The notes under the pieces are model-generated. The model did not search any database. It was given only the letters and a program-made list of their open reading frames with translations, and was not told where the DNA came from. A DNA stretch of 64,000 nt, from assembly GCA_963377175.1 (NCBI GenBank), contig CAUJNA010000461.1, positions 62,001-126,000 on the forward strand, given 5' to 3'. This document shows, piece by piece, positions 11,927 through 23,870 of the stretch. The DNA comes from Effrenium voratum (Eukaryota; Sar; Dinophyceae; Suessiales; Symbiodiniaceae). Both the position numbers and the translations under genes were made by a program. The number at the start of each line of letters is the position of its first letter. The stretch's first letter is position 1.

Positions 11927-14919
11927 GATGACCGGCTTGGTTGCTATCTACTTGTAGCAACTTAGAGCAACTTACACTATGTGAACTTAAGAATAGGCGC
12001 TAAGTAGGCCGCGGAGCACTTAGTAAGTAGTTTGGCTTAGTTACCTAAGCAAGCTATGTTCGCCGGGCCTACTTAGTAACTAGGATAGATTGGTTGCGTA
12101 AGTCTGCCAAGTCCACCTGGCATACTTAGCAAGTAGGCCGCTAAGTAGGATAAGCGCCGTTGGTAAACTTGGGTATGTACAAAGCTAACTAAGCTACGCA
12201 CGTATGGCTGACATAGCACGTCGCACGTTTCGCAGCGCATATTACTTGGCGATAGCTGCACATGTGCGCTTTCAATCTGCTGCTGCCGTGGCTTTTGCTT
12301 TGGACAAAACAGGTGTAAACGCATGAATGTATGTTCCAAACTGAATTGTCACATGTGCATCAAGTTGTTCATGCGCGAATGTAAAACGGGTGTTTCAAAA
12401 AATGACCATCCAAATTTGGTTCGGGAGTCGGTTCATGTGAATCGTTTGCTGCGGCAAGCTTACAAACACGTAGCTTCGCGAAAAACGGCGGCGCATCCAA
12501 AATCAAGAATATATATCGTGAAAAACAACGCGCTTGCTTTTTTCCAGCACGTCTTGCAACACTTCTCTGGTTTGAGTGTCAAGATATCTGAATGCAGTAG
12601 GCCATGACAGTTGTGATTAAATCCCAACGCAGGCTCCATTTTTTGAATGCAGTTTTACTCATACTGTCATTACTTGCCAAATATTTCACAGTGTCCAAAA
12701 GAGTTTCATCCGAGTAAAGGTCCACACCAACTAGTGTGGTAGAGTTGCTGGGAACAAAACCCGTCGAATGGCGGTCCAGCTTGCTCTTCCAGTCGACAAG
12801 ATTGCGGCATAGTGGACACAAAACAGTGCCACTCGCACCCTTCATGTCTAGACTTTCTTTGAGCGCAACCTCATCTCCCATTACAATCGACAGGTCACAG
12901 AACAGCATCCTGCGCTCTCCATTGGGGAATACCAGCCGCACTTCATGTCGAAGATCCACTGGAGAAAAAAAGCGTTCCACTGCCTGTCTGAAATACTGCG
13001 GCATCTTTCCTACCATCCTTTTAACGTGATCAGTTCTTGCTACTCCAAGCAGAAACCAGTTCTTTTCCAAAGACAACGCCAAGTCACCAAATTCTTTGAT
13101 CGACCAATATACGCATTCAACTTTGCGGGTCTGGTTGTGCGCCAGGACGTTGCAAGGCGATATGCCATCACTGTAGCAAATCAAGCTGAGTGGGGACGAC
13201 TGGCCCGGCGTATACAGATCCAACACCTTCAACATCATGTTTGAAAACTCTGGGCACTCAAGACAGATGTGGCAAAGCAAAGGTATTGGCTGCACAAAAG
13301 GAAACTCCACAGTCTTCGTCTCCTTGGGTCTGGTCACCGAGCCAGATTTTTTCTTCGTCTTCCCCACCGGCAGCAGCGTGACCTTCCAGTCTTGTTGGAG
13401 TTTGCCGTACCGGGTCTGCACATCAACGTCTGCATCCCGCCGTCTCTTGATCGTCTGTCTTGATGTTGCATCTGGAAAATCCTTCTTCTTCAGCTCATCC
13501 AGAACAGTACTCAAGCCAGAACGAGAGATGCCCTTACGCCTGCCAAGGTGGCCCTCCTCATATTGAAATTTGCACGCTGACCCACCCCCTTGCGCAAACG
13601 TGCTCAGGAAGATGTCTTGGTGCGCCAAGACTCGAGCATACTGACCCGGCCACAACTTTGTGAAGGCTTTGGCCTTCACAGACCGGTCCAGGCGCTTCAA
13701 CACGCAGTACTCCATGCAAACCATGGACTCCTCAAAATGAGCTTCATGACCCGTCATCACGACGCAACGATTACTCTGCTGCTGTCCAAGTTTTGACACT
13801 GCTTCGTCCAAACTCTTTGAGCCACGTCAGTCAGAGAACGGCTGCTGTTCACGCAATTGGTCAATTTGGTAGCCGACATGAATCAACGCCATCATGGTTG
13901 ACATGCGAGTTCCATTGGCTCTACCAAGTTCACAAGCATGGTGCATGAAACTCACATGTTCAAGAGGTTATAAGATTTGCTCGCTTCACACGCGCAGTCA
14001 ATGTTCAAAGTGTCACAACACGGCGAGAGGTAAAATCAAACACGATCTCAAACATGTTGGCTTGGTGAACGCTTCGACCAACAAGGCACAGTCATAAACA
14101 AAAATCATTGACTGAAACCAAATTTGTAACCCAACAGCTGGGTTTTCTTGACGCATCAACCAGCCCAGGTATATACAAGGCAAAGCCAACAAGAAAGCCG
14201 GAAAAAACTTTTGCCTCTTTCCATTTTCCAACTTGTTCGGGCAAAAGCTTCCACATGTGGCTGTCCAATTTGGGGGCGCTTTATTATGTAGAATCCCTTC
14301 GGCCACGCTAACACGCATTGAAAAAAGGAACCCATCTTGTATTTCGCACACGCATGCGTATGGTTCCGCATGTAAGTTAACCAGAACACCGCTCAACTAC
14401 TGTAGGCGCCAAAATTACAAAGCATACACGAACGCCAAACCTTTCAATTTCAACTTCGAAACCTACCAAAAACATATCTCCGCCTCCTTCATCTGAGCAT
14501 TTCCATATTGCGAGGCAAACTCATGCACTTGCGCACCGACCAAAACGCGCATAGCAACTAGACCCTGGCGTGCTTAGTAAGTAGGCCCCGGCGTACTTAG
14601 TAACCCGGCATACTTAGTAAGTACTTAGTAAGTAGGCCGCGATCAACTTACTAACTTGAATATCATACTTGATAATTTACTTAGTCAATGTAAGTGTGTA
14701 GGTTATTTGTCTAGTAACTTCATCAACTTAACATGGCTTAGATACAAAAACCTTCTCTAAGTAGGCCGTAGCAACATAACCAACATTCTATCTACATAGC
14801 ACAAGAGCGTCAATATAGCAAGTAGGCCAGGTGAACTTGATAGAGTTAACCCAATTTTTACCTTGGGTTAGAACATGCTAGGGAGCAATATATAAGTAGC
14901 GCAACCAGCGCCGGTCATC
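11927..14919 (-). mobile_element. TE2: DNA transposon with inverted ends and TACTTAG subterminal repeats
   Basis: The left end reads GATGACCGGC, then TGGTTGC, then TACTTGTA. The right end, reverse-complemented, reads GATGACCGGC, TGGTTGC, TACTTATA, giving an imperfect inverted repeat of roughly 28 bp. Inside both ends, at 11990-12160 and 14568-14845, are many copies of TACTTAG, TTAGTAAGTAGGCC and AAGTAGGCC in both orientations, as in transposases that bind subterminal arrays. The element carries a 410-codon frame on the minus strand. Total length is about 3 kb. No flanking duplication was seen. Confidence 0.65.
12579..13811 (-). CDS. TE2-encoded transposon protein fragment, 410 codons
   Basis: The frame ends at 12579. 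Upstream it is open only to a TGA near 13830, so the start given (TTG) is not a credible start codon; the 5' part must be another exon or lost. Visible motifs: ICYSDGISPCNVLAHNQTRK, FGDLALSLEKNWFLLGVART, GDEVALKESLDMKGASGTV and CPLCRN. I recall this layout (Y-x-D-x-x-x-P-x-N-V-L...R-K, D-E-x-A-L-K, K-G-A-x-G-T, C-x-x-C-x-N) from a very abundant uncharacterised dinoflagellate family. It loosely resembles the Tnp2 domain of CACTA-type transposases. Function is inferred from its inverted-repeat setting. Confidence 0.65.
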   Translation of the reverse strand: MDEAVSKLGQQQSNRCVVMTGHEAHFEESMVCMEYCVLKRLDRSVKAKAFTKLWPGQYARVLAHQDIFLSTFAQGGGSACKFQYEEGHLGRRKGISRSGLSTVLDELKKKDFPDATSRQTIKRRRDADVDVQTRYGKLQQDWKVTLLPVGKTKKKSGSVTRPKETKTVEFPFVQPIPLLCHICLECPEFSNMMLKVLDLYTPGQSSPLSLICYSDGISPCNVLAHNQTRKVECVYWSIKEFGDLALSLEKNWFLLGVARTDHVKRMVGKMPQYFRQAVERFFSPVDLRHEVRLVFPNGERRMLFCDLSIVMGDEVALKESLDMKGASGTVLCPLCRNLVDWKSKLDRHSTGFVPSNSTTLVGVDLYSDETLLDTVKYLASNDSMSKTAFKKWSLRWDLITTVMAYCIQIS

Positions 14920-16879
14920 CAAGTAGTCTTCGTCAGGGGCTCCGAAACCACCCTCCGAGCCTCGATTTTCGCTCTTTTTTTGGTTTTTTTTGGCACGCCG
15001 TGCCACTGCGCGCGGGCGTATCGGAGGGCGCCCCTGCGTAGCTGCGCCCCGGCCGTGCCTGGGCTGCTCTGGTCCTTTCGCTCCCGGGCCCTAGCTAGTC
15101 TCGTGCTGCAGTCCGGGCATGCATGCTGGTAGCTGTTTACCACGACGCCGTCCTGGACACGAAACTGATGTCCACAGCCGCGGCGCTGATCCACACGTCC
15201 GCTTCGGCAAGTGCTGGTGACGTGTAAGCGACCCTGCCTCTCGTTCTTTCTGCTAACCTCGGCACCTTCCGCGACGGCCCCTCCCTGCTGCCGGCCGCGG
15301 CCTGCCGCTGCGCAATTTCCGACCAGACTTCCGCAACGAGACGCGTGCGTCGCCGCTCTGCTGCCCGCTTGTGCCAGGCCAGCACCGTCACAGCGGCGCG
15401 CGCTACGCTGCTCTGCTTCCCCTTGTTCCTCTGACATACGTCGCACACTTGCTTGCCGTTTCGACCCCGACATGTGCTACAAGTCCAGAACCCTTCCAGG
15501 TGCTGGCGCAGCTTTTACACAAACGTTCCTTGCCGCGCTTCCTTTTCCAGGCCATCCGCCGGAAACTCGGCCTGCCCCTTGCGGACCCTGCAGCCATCGC
15601 ATTGGTTGGCAGCGTGCTTCTCTGCCAAAGCATCCTTTTGCTTCCAACCTGGTTGGCTTCCGTGTGTCCACGCACGCATTCCTTGCAGACTCTGTCTGGG
15701 TCTGTCCACTTCCGTTGCCCTGCTGTGTACGCTGCGATTGATTTTTGCTCCCGGCATTCCACGCAGACCCTCTCTTCCCGGCACTTGGCGCGAAGCTTGG
15801 ACCAGTCAATGTCTTCCCCGTGCCAAATACGCAACAGCAAACCTCTCCCAGGCTTGGCACCTTTTTGGTATGGAGTGGCATCGAAGGGTCGATACAAAAC
15901 AAACCTTGCCTGTTCTTGACTCGCGTCAACGCAATGTGTGCCATCATTGGATCTCCCTCGGCATACGTTTGACCTTGCGCTTCCAAGCCAGGCCGCCATT
16001 TTTTTGTCTGAAATCGAACAATCACGCAACTTGACAATTTATTCCAAATATGCCCTGCGTCGTCCCCCGCCTTCCGGCGCTGTCCACCCGACCACTTCTC
16101 CTGGGCACCCCTTCAGAATGCGACGACGTCTAGCCAAGTGGGACGTGGCCGTCACTGGCATCCCGACGCACAGCGGCAAGACTCCGTACAAGCCTCCGCA
16201 CTCTTGGTCGTGCCGGTGCAGCCACGCTAGCTTCTCTCGACCCAAGTCTGGCTGCTCTTGCAGCGCGGCGCTCGAGATTCTGTCCCGGGCAATGGCACAT
16301 TGCAGCTGCTGCCCATGCTTCGATGCCCATTCTTGGGCACGCAACTTGTTCACGTGGTATTTTACCGCGTTTGTTGCAAAGATTGCCTTTGCTTTGCTGG
16401 CATCACGCTGCAGTTCCTGACCTGCCGATTCCAGCAGCGCCCGGGCCTTGGACGCACGTTCTTTTGCGCAGGTAGGTGGCGCACTCCAGCGTGCGAATGC
16501 GGCCTTTCTCACACTTGCCCTCCATGAGTGCCTTGCATGCCGCGTTTTCGCAGTCCAGCCAAGCCCCTGACCAGCTTTCCTTGCCGTGCAGGAAGGCATG
16601 GTTGTTCCCTGACACTGTCACTCCGTCGACTCTGTGTTCCTTCGCGCCCCAGACTGGCTGCTGCCCGCGAACCGTGTGCGCCACTTTCTTCGACTCGCCA
16701 CCGGTCAACATTTCCCACGGGCCCAGGTGGCTACACAAGCAACATACACAACAAACCTCAAAAGTGCCTTTTTTCATGTGCAACCGCGGCACAAACAACA
16801 CAAAAAAGGCACTTTCATAACACCTAGCTCTTCGCGAGCTGCCTACCTCTTCGCAGCCCCCCCCCCCCGTGTAGTACAA
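14868..16879 (-). pseudogene. Frame-broken cysteine-rich (Stc1-like zinc finger) gene remnant
   Basis: Several minus-strand frames carry C-x-x-C pairs in series: CVECREQKSIAAYTAGQRKW followed by CKEC; CDGCRVRKGQAEF followed by CKSC; CDVCQRNKGKQ; and CGHQFRV with CPDC. The pattern C-x-x-C, basic residue, aromatic, then C-x-x-C about 20 residues later recalls the Stc1-type finger. No single frame holds all of them, and coding character switches frame at about 16.45, 16.04 and 15.75 kb. Either small introns or frameshifts separate them; decay is likelier. GC content is about 60 percent, well above the flanks. It may have belonged to the same mobile unit as TE2, or been hit by it. Confidence 0.5.
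15016..15076. repeat. 61-bp direct repeat, right copy
   Basis: Partner of 11866-11926. On the minus strand both encode SPGTAGAQ-(L/P)-RRG-(A/G)-LRYA. It lies about 97 bp outside the right end of TE2, within the cysteine-rich remnant. Confidence 0.85.
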
Positions 16880-19800
16880 TTACCGCTTCGAAGACTGCCT
16901 TCGCCGGAATCACACAAAGCACGTGGAACAACAGGCCGCTACATTTCCGCCTTCCGCATATGCTTCCGAATTATAGATCTTACTCGTCCACATTGCCGAT
17001 GTTGACCCCGCTACACTGCAACTTGTGTCAACTGCCCAGCGCGACAAGACATCTTCGATCAATGTTGGTTCTCAACTTGCATCGGGTCCGCAAATTTCCT
17101 TAAACTGCTCGGTCCTTGCTCTGGCTGATGGTCTTCCTAATCAGTCATTGTCACTTCAGGTTGTGCGTCAACTGCCGCCACCAGGGTACATAACGAAACG
17201 CAAAAGGGTCTTTTTTTCCGTGCGCAAACCCGTGCAAAACAGCACCAAAAAAGCCGTTTCATTACGCCTGCCTCTTCCCAGGCCCCCCCCATTCACAACT
17301 TCCACGGGTGGCTTCGGCGAAGCATTTCATAACGGCCCGCCCTGCCCCCCCGCCCCCGTTCTGCCACTTGCGCAGCATCAAGTCCCATCGCACGGGATAG
17401 TGAGTCAAGCCCAGGATTTCAAAGGGTTCTTGGCTCGTGATGCTCGTGCTTGACAGCGTTGGCTTAATCAGATGGATTGCATCACCACCACCATGTCGGT
17501 TGCCAATTGCAAAACCTCTTGATCAGGGCGGAGCCCGTTCTATAAAAAAAAGACGTGAGACATATGCCCAGTTCATCAGTCCATCACGCGACAGGTCGAT
17601 CTTGCCGTTGCCGCCGGCACCAGCATCACCAGCCTGCTATGCTTCCAAGTTGGGAAGCTCTGCGGTTCTGGCACCCCTAAAAGGTGGGCATCAACTGGGC
17701 ACTTGGTGATGCACATCAACTTATTGAGTTGACCTTGAGTCGCCCCCCCCCCCCCCAAAAAAAAAAAAAAAAAAAACACTCGGTTGATATCCCCACCCAC
17801 ATGAGGCGTATTTGACTGCTGTTCGCAAGTGTAAGAATAACAAAGATACCTGGTGTGGAAACAGTGGAAGGCAGAACCACGCCCACGCATCCCGCGACCC
17901 CTCCGCCCTATATACCCCCACGCGCCCAGAACCTTCCTTGGAACCTCCCCATGCATCCCCAAAACATCCCCGGAACCCCAAGCATCCTCGAAATCCTCCT
18001 CCGAACCGAGTGCTCCCCGGAAACCCCTTCACAATCAGCCCACGAAACCCTCTACCTCAGAGCCCCAACCTCCCCAGAGCCTATCTGGGCCCCAAACCCC
18101 AAAAAGCTTTCAGAACATCCCCAGAACCCCAAAGCTCTCAGCTGCCCGAAAACTCGCAACCCCCCCCCCCCAATCACCGCCTGCCTCAGGGCCTCGGGGC
18201 GTCAGCTGGAGCTCGGAGCTGGTGGAGTCCGAGTCCTCCGGCGAAAGCCGGGACTCGGAGCTGCTTGTGGGTGGCTCCTTTTTTTTTGGGGGGGGACCCC
18301 CAAAACAGGTGCTGGGAGTGCCTGGAAATCGCCAGTTGCTTTTTCGCCCGCTTTCTTTTTCCCATCCACTTTGCCATGCAAAAGCCGGCAACAGTGACTG
18401 AAAAAAGCGATCGCAACTTGGCTATCTAGGTGGTTCCTTTTTTGGGGGGACCCGGGGACCCCCACAACGGGTGGTTTTGCCTTTTGGTTTCCCTTCAAAC
18501 CAACCCCGAAAACAAGGGGGGTCCACAAGAGACAGGCCAGATTCGTGTGGCCCAAACCGCGCAGTTTCTGAAAAGAGGCCCATGCAGGTGACATCAAGCG
18601 TTCACCCCTTTACCTACGATTTGTAATTTAGAGTCCTTTCAGACCGCCAATTCGCCATGTTCTCAGCTTCCCTCCAATTGGTATGCGTCAAAACGAAGAT
18701 TTGGACCCCTAAGACCTGATGTTTCAAACTGAAGTGTAGGAGCCCCGGACCACGGTACTTATTTCCCCAAGAGGGCACTTGGGCAATACTTCATCGCTGC
18801 TCGAGGCGGAATTTAGGCGCAAGAGACAATGAAGCGTGTGTAGAACTAGCACGGCTGTATGTAAGACTTGGAAAGTTCAAGTATGCAATCAGGACATATG
18901 GTATGATCAAAACCAAGGAGACTAATGCTAGAAGTTGTGTTACAACGTATACCCTTTGTGATTTCCGTAGACTTAATCCGAAAGAATATGTATAGACTAT
19001 TGATTTGACATTGTCAGCTCATATATAGGCAGCTTCCCTCCAGCTGGTGCTTTGGATTGTTGGTGTGGTCAGGGTGTTTGATTTTTTTTCCCAATGCTTC
19101 TACATGCCCATCCAAACCACCAGTAATCACGGGGACACAAGATTTCAAGCCCCAAACCTCCAGATTTGCATGGGGGGAAAGCAAAGCATCCTGTTGTTGA
19201 TAATTACTTGCTCTGTTTTTGCGGGGTCCCATAACGGTCACAGGGCTTCTTGAACGGGTTCAAACGGCTTCTGGGTGCTGAATAGGGAGTCTGGAAAAAC
19301 TACAAATCACGTTGGAGGCCCTTGAACCCATCAGTTAAAGGCTAACTTTGGGGATGTCACTTTAATGGGTGTAAAAGCATCCAAAGGGGTACATTTGGAA
19401 GAATAAGCAGGTAGCGGATGGGGCCAGGATATGCGTTTTGACCTGCCTGATGCGATTCTTACCAGGGGACCCTTTCGTGGACATCATGGTGGGGATTCAC
19501 GACCACCAACCACTTTGGAGGTGGGGGCCCTATTGTAAAAAATCATGGCCATAGTGGCTTCCTCTTGGTACACAAGGAGCTTGTGTAACCCTCCGCTTTT
19601 GGAAGAAAGGACCGAACTCATGGTGGCGTTCCCCATTTCGGGTTGTCTTCATATACGAGAACCCTCTTTGAATCCCCGAAAAGCCCGCTTTGTTCACTGC
19701 GAGATCTTGAAAAAAAAACGCACGGGTCCCATAGAATCTGCAAATGAGATCCAACTCCCCTAGCACTTTCGGGGGAAAAAAAAAAGGTTATTTGTGGATT

Positions 19801-21019
19801 TGAACCCCTGGTTCTTGTAGCGGGTAAGTGGGAAACCACCCCCTAACATGAAACCTCCAAAACACCGATCCAAACCAGCTCAAACCACCAAGCAGATCCC
19901 CCACGACATCCGACACCCCTTCCGATTCTTCCGGGCCCTTTGGTACACTCAAGGACGGGCGCAGATTCCAGCCGCTCAGTCCCTCCCATTTGCTTGTTTT
20001 CGGTTGCAAATACCTCCAAGGGACCATAGAATGTTCAGTCTTCCCCCAAAGGAATTTCTCACTCCCATCGAGTGAAGTGGAAGCAACCAAGGCACCAAAC
20101 CTTTTGTGCGCCACCCATGGTCCAAACCCAAAAGGCTCAAAGCTTCGGAGAAAGTCGTCGAGCCCAAGACCCTCCTTTCAGCTTCCACTGGGGGGGTGTT
20201 CCTTCGGTTTGCCCCGTCCACCGGTCCTGCGCCTGCGCAGGTTCCGTGGAGCTTGCGGCCGACGCCTCCTGACAAGTGAGGCGCCAACTGACCGCCAGCT
20301 GCCCCAAAATTCCGAGTTTTTGGGGCTGCACACTCCGTGCAAGGCCGGGGGGGGGGGGGGGGGCGTTCCGCGGGGTTCCGGAGGTTTTCTAGAAGGATTT
20401 CTGCCTGGACCGGCGGTATGCAAGCTCAAAGGCTCAAGGGGGGAGGAAGGGGGGGGGCGGGGAAAAAAGAATTGAAGCCCAGCGAACAAATCACCCGAAA
20501 ATTGCCGTATAATCTTAGAGTTCTGTGGCCCTACTCTATGGGCTTTTAGGATATTTATGCTGATTCAGGTTTTTCCCTCGCGGTTGAGTGAACGGTCAAA
20601 ATAAATCTGCGGGGTGACCGCAATGATAGGAAATGTTGGCGAGTCCCTGGCTTGGAAAGTTGTTGCATGTCTTTCCATCGCATTCATCTGGGTGCCTGCA
20701 AAACTTCTCATGATCTGTTTAAGCAACCTCTTGAAACCCTTTGACTCTTCCGCGCTTTCGAGTCGCAGGGTTTCCACTGCTTTCCTCTACCTCAGTGGGT
20801 GTTCAGGTTTCCGTAGGGGATAAAGGACACTCCAAAACGGCGAAGGTAAGCAACCTGGAGGTTTGCGACGGAAGTGTCTGGTGCAGCGTCAGGAAACCAA
20901 CTACATTGGCTGCAGCTTCATTGCCTACTGCCTAGCGCCGACACTGGAAAGGCCCGAACTCGCAAATCTCATTTGCCAGCTTGGAAGCGAAGCGGGTGAC
21001 TTTTTGCCCCGTATGTCTT

Positions 21020-21128
21020 GCTTGACGTTGGAAGGGGAGCAAAAAAATAAATTTTAGCAGTTAAGTGGGGAATTCAACCACTAAACCACCATAAGCAAAA
21101 ATGTAAAATATTTCCCAACGACAACCAT
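21020..21128 (+). repeat. MITE family D, copy 2
   Basis: Shares TTGACGTTGGAAGGGGAGC, TTTTAGCAGTTAAGTGG, CAACCACTAAACCACC and CCCAACGACAACCATG in order with copy 1. The internal hairpin is partly lost. Confidence 0.8.
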
Positions 21129-21366
21129 GATTTGGCAAATTCTCTTGGTTGGTCACTTGCTCCTAGGCACTCGCCAAGCTGCTTTGCTTCCTTCAAGGAG
21201 GACCCCTGGAACGAAGCCATGCTTCCCGAGCGGCAGAAGAACGTGTTGTCCAGGTTCTCCCCCCCTCTCCCAAGAGCAACTAAAGACCCACAGGCGCCAC
21301 CCCACCTTCCAAGCCAGGGGCATAATGGATTCCCTCATTGCAAGTAGGAATGGGGACGGCAACTAA

Positions 21367-21435
21367 GAAATATATATATATATATAATAGTCTGTATATA
21401 TATATATATATATGCAGTATGTAAAAATAAATAAA
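21367..21435. repeat. (AT)n tracts
   Basis: Two AT runs separated by AGTCTGT, followed by AAATAAATAAATAAC. Confidence 0.95.
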
Positions 21436-23756
21436 TAACAAAAAACCTTGGTAGCAGTCCAATTCGACTACAAACTCACTGTGCCCCGATGAGGTCTGCT
21501 AAACTGCCGCCACGGAAGCTACCCCTCAGCCAAAAACGAGGGATGCTGATCCAAAATCGATGTGTGTGTGTGTGTGCCCCTCAGCTTGTGTGTCCTTGAA
21601 GCTTGTTTGATTCCAATCATTTACGCGCCCCATTGTTCAAACCTAGGGCCCAAAAATGTTCGAACGCAGTTGGGCACTTTGCAAAAATAAGATTAAGCCA
21701 TGACCCTGCCTGTCTTGTCTTTAGCCCCTTTTTTTTTGGGGGCCCACATCCGAATTAGAGGCAATTCGTCCAACTCGTTCGCCTCGTTCTCCACCGCATC
21801 TGCCGGGTCCGTGCCCCCGATCCGCGCCAAGCGCAGCAAGGGTACCTCCAGCCAAGACGCGCGCGCGCAGGCGCGCGCGCGCCTTCTCCTCTGGAGAGCC
21901 GGGAGACCGGACAACCTGTTGCGGCGAAGACGGGGAAAGGGGTCCCATGTTGGGCCTCCGAGGCCAAAATGACCCCAACGTTCGGCTGAAAAAACGGTCC
22001 CAGCCCTTGAGATAAGTTTGCGAAGCCCGGATTTCTATCACTGAACTGGATCCAGAATCTGTTGGCTTCCGCTACCCCTGAGTCGAAGCCTGCATGGGAA
22101 GAACGGGGGAAACACCCTGTCCGTGGAGCCTCTAAAGCCCTGAAGCAAGAAGAAACCGACAAGGGCTGGCTCTCTGCTGGTGCCAATGGCAACCTCCCAG
22201 GCATTTTGCTGCCACTTTGCTCATCCGGAAAGCCAGCTTGGATGCGGGCGAGAAATACAAACTGCACTAACCTGAAATCAGAAGTGGACCAGGAAGGCAG
22301 GAAGGAATCAAAGCATTCTGTGGCTCCCAAATCCGTCGATTTCCAAGTCCCGAAAAAGGTCGCTCCCTTTTTTTTCCGCCTCAAGGGACCAAAAACCCGG
22401 ATGGGAGCTCACACCTTCGGTTTCAAAATTACAAAAGTTCCCACCAAAGGGCACTGTCAGTGAGTCCGTTGGCTTTTTGTTCAGGGGCCAAGCAGGACCG
22501 AACCTCACCTTCAAAGATCGCCTATGTCAAGATCTAAAAGGTGAGCTTCAACATCACTAAAGGGGATGTTTGGGTGTATCTCTGAAATTAATGTACCGGT
22601 TTGCTTGTGATAAAAAAAGAAAAGGAGAAACGAAAGGAAAGCATGGCTTTGTTGGGGGGTGGTCCCAAAAAACAAAAGCACACTCACACAAATATGCGCA
22701 TTGTTACGGGTGCCGTTTGAGGGGTTGGTGTAAAAAGGAAACCAAAGGCAAACCACTTCCCCCTTCGAGCCCCACCCATGTAGGAAACCCAGCAGGTACT
22801 GTCCTTTCCAGAGGCTTCGCATATGTCTTCCAGGTTACCTACTTTTGTTCAGCTTCTTGGTGGTTTGGAGCCCGATGTGATTTTCCATTCACCCTCAAGT
22901 TCCAACCCCCAAACCCATCCAAACCACCAATTGGTACGCACAGTACGCTTCGACCGGTTCGCTTCGCTCAAGCGGCTAGATTGTTAAGCAAAAGGGGGTT
23001 GAGGTTCACCAAAAATGCGGGATGAACAAACAAATCCAATGCGTTTGCAAAAAAAAATATGGGACGAATCGGGTTGGGCAAGAGATTCCAAATGAGCTTC
23101 ACCCACCTTTTGGAGGGCGATTCAATTCAGGGTTGCTGTAAGTTGTATTCCACTGGGATGCCAGCGAACCCCCTGCTCAGTTTAACCTTTTTGGTTCAAT
23201 GACTAAAAATGGGCCAAAAAAAGGGAAACTGAAAGGTCAGAAGGTCGGCTTTGGGCAAGCAAGCCTTGATGAAGTAGTTTGTTCTTGTCATTGATAAGGC
23301 CGATTCTGAGTGGTATCGGGTGTGTCTACTGCATATCAATTTGGAACCAAAAGATCATCAGCACTAGCTACAATTCACAAATCCCGAAGGAGCGTCAGCA
23401 GCGAGCTCCTTTGAACCCAGAATCATTGCGGGTTGGAGGCCTTCTCCAAAGGCGCGGGTTTCCATTTGGCCATGGGTCAAAAGCCCGTACTCCTAATCTA
23501 ACCACTAAAATAGGCTATCTAAAATGGGTGGTGAATTCACCAATCCCAAGCAAAATGGGATCCCAAAACGGTTGACAAACAGCCAGTTGGCAGAGCTCGA
23601 TGGAGATCCTCCGCTGGCTTTGTTGGGGCCAGGTTTCAGACGCTCCCAGTGCCGTTCCCCGTTTCGGGCACAGATCTGGTGCCGTGGCTCTGCTTCTCCT
23701 TCTCCTCCGGCTCCACGTCTGCCTCCGTGAGCGCGACTACGTCCCCTGGAAGAGGT

Positions 23757-23870
23757 AAGCCATACTGTGGATGGACAAAATCCATTTCGCACCAACGCGA
23801 AGCCATGGGAAACCATTGTTTGTTGGTATTTGCGGGGGCAATCATCATTCCAGGGATTAATAGGTGGTAG
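23757..23870 (+). repeat. MITE, family B related
   Basis: CCATACTGTGGATGGACAAA, ATCCATTTCGCACCAACG and AACCATTGTTTGTTGGTATT match the 34.6 and 48.1 kb copies. It overlaps the start side of a GC-rich patch that could be an exon on the minus strand. Confidence 0.65.

Noticed and set aside
15211..16420. Plus-strand frames of 158-193 codons
   Set aside because: They are antisense to the cysteine-rich remnant, whose C-x-x-C modules make the minus strand the likelier coding side.
17812..18429. Three overlapping plus frames of 180-205 codons, proline-rich
   Set aside because: All three frames are open because of C/A-rich composition; no conserved motif. Part may be a minus-strand exon instead.
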